The notes beneath the pieces were generated by a model. The model searched no databases. It saw only the letters and a program-made list of their open reading frames with translations, and was not told the origin of the DNA. Positions 61,834-64,000 of a DNA stretch of 64,000 nt are shown in pieces (position 1 is the stretch's first letter; each line of letters begins with the position of its first letter). The stretch covers positions 62,001 through 126,000 of the forward strand of contig JBEBHP010000010.1 in the NCBI GenBank assembly GCA_040080835.1. Reading direction: 5' to 3'. This DNA is from SZUA-430 sp040080835 (GTDB lineage: Bacteria; Pseudomonadota; Alphaproteobacteria; Micropepsales; Micropepsaceae). Both the position numbers and the translations under genes were made by a program.

Positions 61834-62232
61834 ATGCAAGCAATCTCGATGATCGCACTGGTCGTGCGCGACTATGATGAAGCGATTGCCTGGTACACCG
61901 GCGTTTTGGGCTTCGCACTCGTCGAAGACAGGATCTTGAGCGCCACAAAGCGATGGGTCGTTGTCTCGCCGCCGGGAACAGCCGGGTCCCGTCTCCTGCT
62001 TGCCAAGGCGGCCAGCCCCGAGCAGGACATGCGCGTCGGCAACCAGACGGGCGGCCGGGTGTTCCTGTTTCTTGATACTGATGATTTTGCGAGGGACTAC
62101 AGCAACTACGTTGCCCGTGGCGTCAAGTTCTTGGCGCCACCTCGCCGGGAGGACTATGGCACTGTCGCGGTGTTCGAAGACCTGTATGGCAACAAGTGGG
62201 ACATGGTGGAGCGGACCAACCGCCCCGCCTGA
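61834..62232 (+). CDS. VOC/glyoxalase superfamily protein
   Basis: A 132-residue vicinal-oxygen-chelate protein. The N-terminal MIALVVRDYDEAIAWYTGVLGF and C-terminal FEDLYGNKWDMVE are the two beta-alpha-beta modules. Metal ligands are possible: the Glu near the C-terminus is present but the N-terminal His is replaced by Ile/Ala. Activity may be a dioxygenase, isomerase or resistance-type binding, none of which can be told here. Confidence 0.85.
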   Translation: MQAISMIALVVRDYDEAIAWYTGVLGFALVEDRILSATKRWVVVSPPGTAGSRLLLAKAASPEQDMRVGNQTGGRVFLFLDTDDFARDYSNYVARGVKFLAPPRREDYGTVAVFEDLYGNKWDMVERTNRPA

Positions 62233-62242
62233 CATAATTCTT

Positions 62243-62460
62243 TCACTCGAACGGCTTCAGGCGATCCTTCAACGGCTTGCCGATATCAACGATCGCCTGG
62301 TTGGCGGCTTCATTTCCGGCGTTGATGACCGACAGAAAAATCATGTGTGCCCGGGCAGGATGCGGACCTCAGCCAACCAAAAGCCATTGCTCCCGGTTTC
62401 CACACGAAGCGAACCAGGCAGAATGCCCGTGCTCTGAGCACCCCATGGTCGTTGACTTTT
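62243..62460 (-). pseudogene. Frameshifted C-terminal remnant of a serine hydrolase (beta-lactamase-related family)
   Basis: On the minus strand one frame, open from 62460, reads ETGSNGFWLAEVRILPG before a stop at 62343; the next frame picks up at once with MIFLSVINAGNEAANQAIVD and ends at TGA 62245-62243. Joined, these look like the last 75 residues of class C beta-lactamase-like serine hydrolases, whose ends read GSNGFW...VATNAG...A. There is no N-terminal part between this and the GST gene, so only a decayed end remains. The family call is by wording alone. Confidence 0.5.
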
Positions 62461-62502
62461 TTATGATCCGCAGGCGGGCAATTGCCTTTGTTCTGGCCAC
62501 CC

Positions 62503-63135
62503 TCAAACCGGAAAGCGCCTCAACCAGAATTCTGCCAAGCGCGGGTCCGCATCGACACGCCTTACAACGTCGGTCATCTTTGGAGCTACCTGATAAAACC
62601 TGTCCCGCCATGGGCCGAAGCGGGATACGACCGTCACGTAGAGATCAAGGACCGAGAGATCAGACCCCAGAAGATAAGTCTGCGGACTGATCTGATCATC
62701 CATGTTCTTCCAGCAGAAGGCGATACGGTTGTGCACGGCATCGACCACTGCGTCGCGAGAGGATGCGGGCGCTCCGATGCGCGCAACGTCGGGCTTGATC
62801 CAGTGGAGAGCGTAGATTGCAGATGAAACATAGAGCATCCAGCGCAAGAACTGCCGGCGTGCGCGGTCGTTCAGCGCCGGTGAAAGGCGCGCTTCAGGGT
62901 GACGGTCGGCAAGATCGATCAGTATTGCCGCGCTTTCGGTCATGACCTCACCGGAAGGGAAAACCAGCGTCGGGATCTGGCGCATCGGGTTGGTCGGTGC
63001 GACGCGTTCCCTCGCGCCGTCATCAGACCAGGTGGCCCCATCAACAAGGTTGAATGGAATTCCAAGCAAGGTCAGTGTTGCCTCCACAGCCGTGGAGCCC
63101 GATGCTGGTGCTCCGTAGAGCGTGATGCCTGTCAA
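62503..63135 (-). CDS. Glutathione S-transferase family protein
   Basis: A 210-residue protein. The thioredoxin-like N-terminal domain has LYGAPASGSTAVEATLTLLG, PTNPMRQIPTLVFPSG (cis-Pro) and ESAAILIDLADRHP; the helical C-terminal domain includes LLGSDLSVLDLYVTVV with the conserved N-capping Ser-Asp. A Ser rather than a Cys or Tyr lies at the active-site position. The start is TTG 63135, overlapping the amidase stop as TTGA. Substrate unknown. Confidence 0.87.
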   Translation of the reverse strand: MTGITLYGAPASGSTAVEATLTLLGIPFNLVDGATWSDDGARERVAPTNPMRQIPTLVFPSGEVMTESAAILIDLADRHPEARLSPALNDRARRQFLRWMLYVSSAIYALHWIKPDVARIGAPASSRDAVVDAVHNRIAFCWKNMDDQISPQTYLLGSDLSVLDLYVTVVSRFGPWRDRFYQVAPKMTDVVRRVDADPRLAEFWLRRFPV

Positions 63136-64000
63136 CGCGAAGCTCCTGACAGCAATGACGGTGGACGTTTGGTCACCCAGTTCGTGGCGCGGTCATACGC
63201 CAGCCCGATCTGCAGGCACGCCAGTTCACCATGGCTGGGTGCCACGACCTGAAGGCCCATGGGTAATCCCTGACTGCTGAATCCAGCCGGCACCGTGATG
63301 ACCGGACAGCCGGACATGGTGACGGGAATGACCACCTTCATCCATTCGTGATAAGTCTCCATTCTGTGCCCAGCGATTTCTTTCGGCCAGTCGATGGAGA
63401 CATCGAACGGGAAAAGCTGCGCCGTCGGCAAAATGAAATAGTCGTAGCTTTCGAAGAATCTGCGGACTGCTGCATACCAGTTTGAGCGAACCGTTGACGC
63501 AGCACTGATGTCGTAAGCTGACAGCTTCGCGCCGCTTTCGATCTCGAAGATCGCTTCAGCTTTCAGAAATTCTCGCCGCTTCGGGTCCTTGTAGAGATCT
63601 AGCAACGGCGTGCCAGCCATCCAGGCCCGCAGGGTCAGAAATGAGCGCCATACGGAGTCGATCGGATACTCCGGCATTGCTTCTTCAACGATGCAGCCCA
63701 AGCTTTCAAATGTCTTGAGTGCCTCGCGACAAAGCTCGAGCACGCCGGGTTCGAATGGCAAGTAACCCGCAAAATCACCGAGCCAGGCGATGCGCTTGCC
63801 CTTCATGTCACGCTCGAGGGCTGCCGGTGACAGGTCAAGCTTTCCATCAAGGGACATTGGAGCCCGCGCGTCATCGCCGGCCTGAACGCCCAGAAGCAGG
63901 GCGAGATCCGGCACCGTCCGCGCCATGGGTCCGAGCACACTCATCGAGGGCAGCCAGAGGTCGCGCGCGTTCGATGGAATGCGTCCGATAGAGGGCCGCA
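63132..64000 (-). CDS. Amidase, C-terminal part (cut by window end)
   Basis: The minus-strand frame runs from the window edge without a stop or a needed start, and reads RPSIGRIPSNARDL, then SVLGPMARTVPDLALLLGVQAG, which is the region just after the catalytic Ser of amidase-signature enzymes. The remaining C-terminal part includes GCPVITVPAGFSSQGLPMGLQ. The Gly/Ser core and Lys are outside the window. The gene is coupled to the GST gene. It is a different subfamily from the amidase at 55887. Confidence 0.85.
   Translation of the reverse strand, partial: RPSIGRIPSNARDLWLPSMSVLGPMARTVPDLALLLGVQAGDDARAPMSLDGKLDLSPAALERDMKGKRIAWLGDFAGYLPFEPGVLELCREALKTFESLGCIVEEAMPEYPIDSVWRSFLTLRAWMAGTPLLDLYKDPKRREFLKAEAIFEIESGAKLSAYDISAASTVRSNWYAAVRRFFESYDYFILPTAQLFPFDVSIDWPKEIAGHRMETYHEWMKVVIPVTMSGCPVITVPAGFSSQGLPMGLQVVAPSHGELACLQIGLAYDRATNWVTKRPPSLLSGASR

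Overview
The window is a chromosomal segment of a GC-rich alphaproteobacterium, probably from the Hyphomicrobiales or a related order. The evidence is gene content and order: a pmbA-IMPase-DUF4170-MsbA-DUF374-waaA-lpxK-lpxL run, DUF2093 beside an M23 peptidase, xseA divergent from purD, DUF3035-lspA-ileS, and a ribF/MaoC/HAD group next to a TipF-like EAL protein. No rRNA, tRNA, CRISPR array, prophage or transposase was seen.

Layout. 1-3470: partial rsmE, then ubiA, a MAPEG protein, a fatty-acid desaturase and a METTL20-type protein methyltransferase. 3480-13314: an ogt pair on the minus strand, then a long plus-strand operon of envelope genes (pmbA to lpxL) that builds and exports the lipid A/Kdo core. 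13316-17211: M23 peptidase, DUF2093, xseA and the divergent purD. 17280-25812: a translationally coupled operon of kinase-fold protein, exported amidohydrolase and second kinase-fold protein, then an RIME-like repeat, a leucine-rich-repeat protein, a gene-poor kilobase, a PAS histidine kinase and an acyl-CoA dehydrogenase. The kinases and the dehydrogenase resemble the two halves of animal ACAD10/11. 25885-33678: tadA, rluB, rsmD, a multicopper oxidase, mutL and pgi.

33884-41879 is an accessory region centred on periplasmic copper: a DUF2946 protein, two PCu(A)C chaperones, an unknown beta-barrel, CopC, a PepSY membrane protein, a Tat-exported isonitrile-hydratase-like protein and a Csp1-like copper-storage protein. 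It is interrupted by a sulfotransferase-like gene and a mannose isomerase/fructokinase pair. 42097-46132 is DUF3035-lspA-ileS. 46133-51374 is an accessory block (dienelactone hydrolase, sulfotransferase-like protein, SRPBCC protein, ABC-2 exporter, DUF559) carrying three copies of one palindromic mosaic repeat. It separates ileS from ribF, MaoC, HAD phosphatase and a degenerate EAL protein (51375-55045). The rest holds glutathione peroxidase, two amidases (one cut by the window end), outer-membrane proteins, an SDR, a Crp/Fnr regulator, a VOC protein, a GST and a frameshifted serine-hydrolase remnant.

The items most worth following are the split ACAD10/11-like kinase/dehydrogenase set, the exported isonitrile-hydratase homologue inside a copper operon, the repeat family that supplies 3' ends of two genes, and several decayed or variant genes (amber-interrupted two-helix microprotein, M23 peptidase with HLC in place of HLH, EAL domain missing metal ligands). 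Assignments rest on reading translations by eye; no database search or structure prediction was run.
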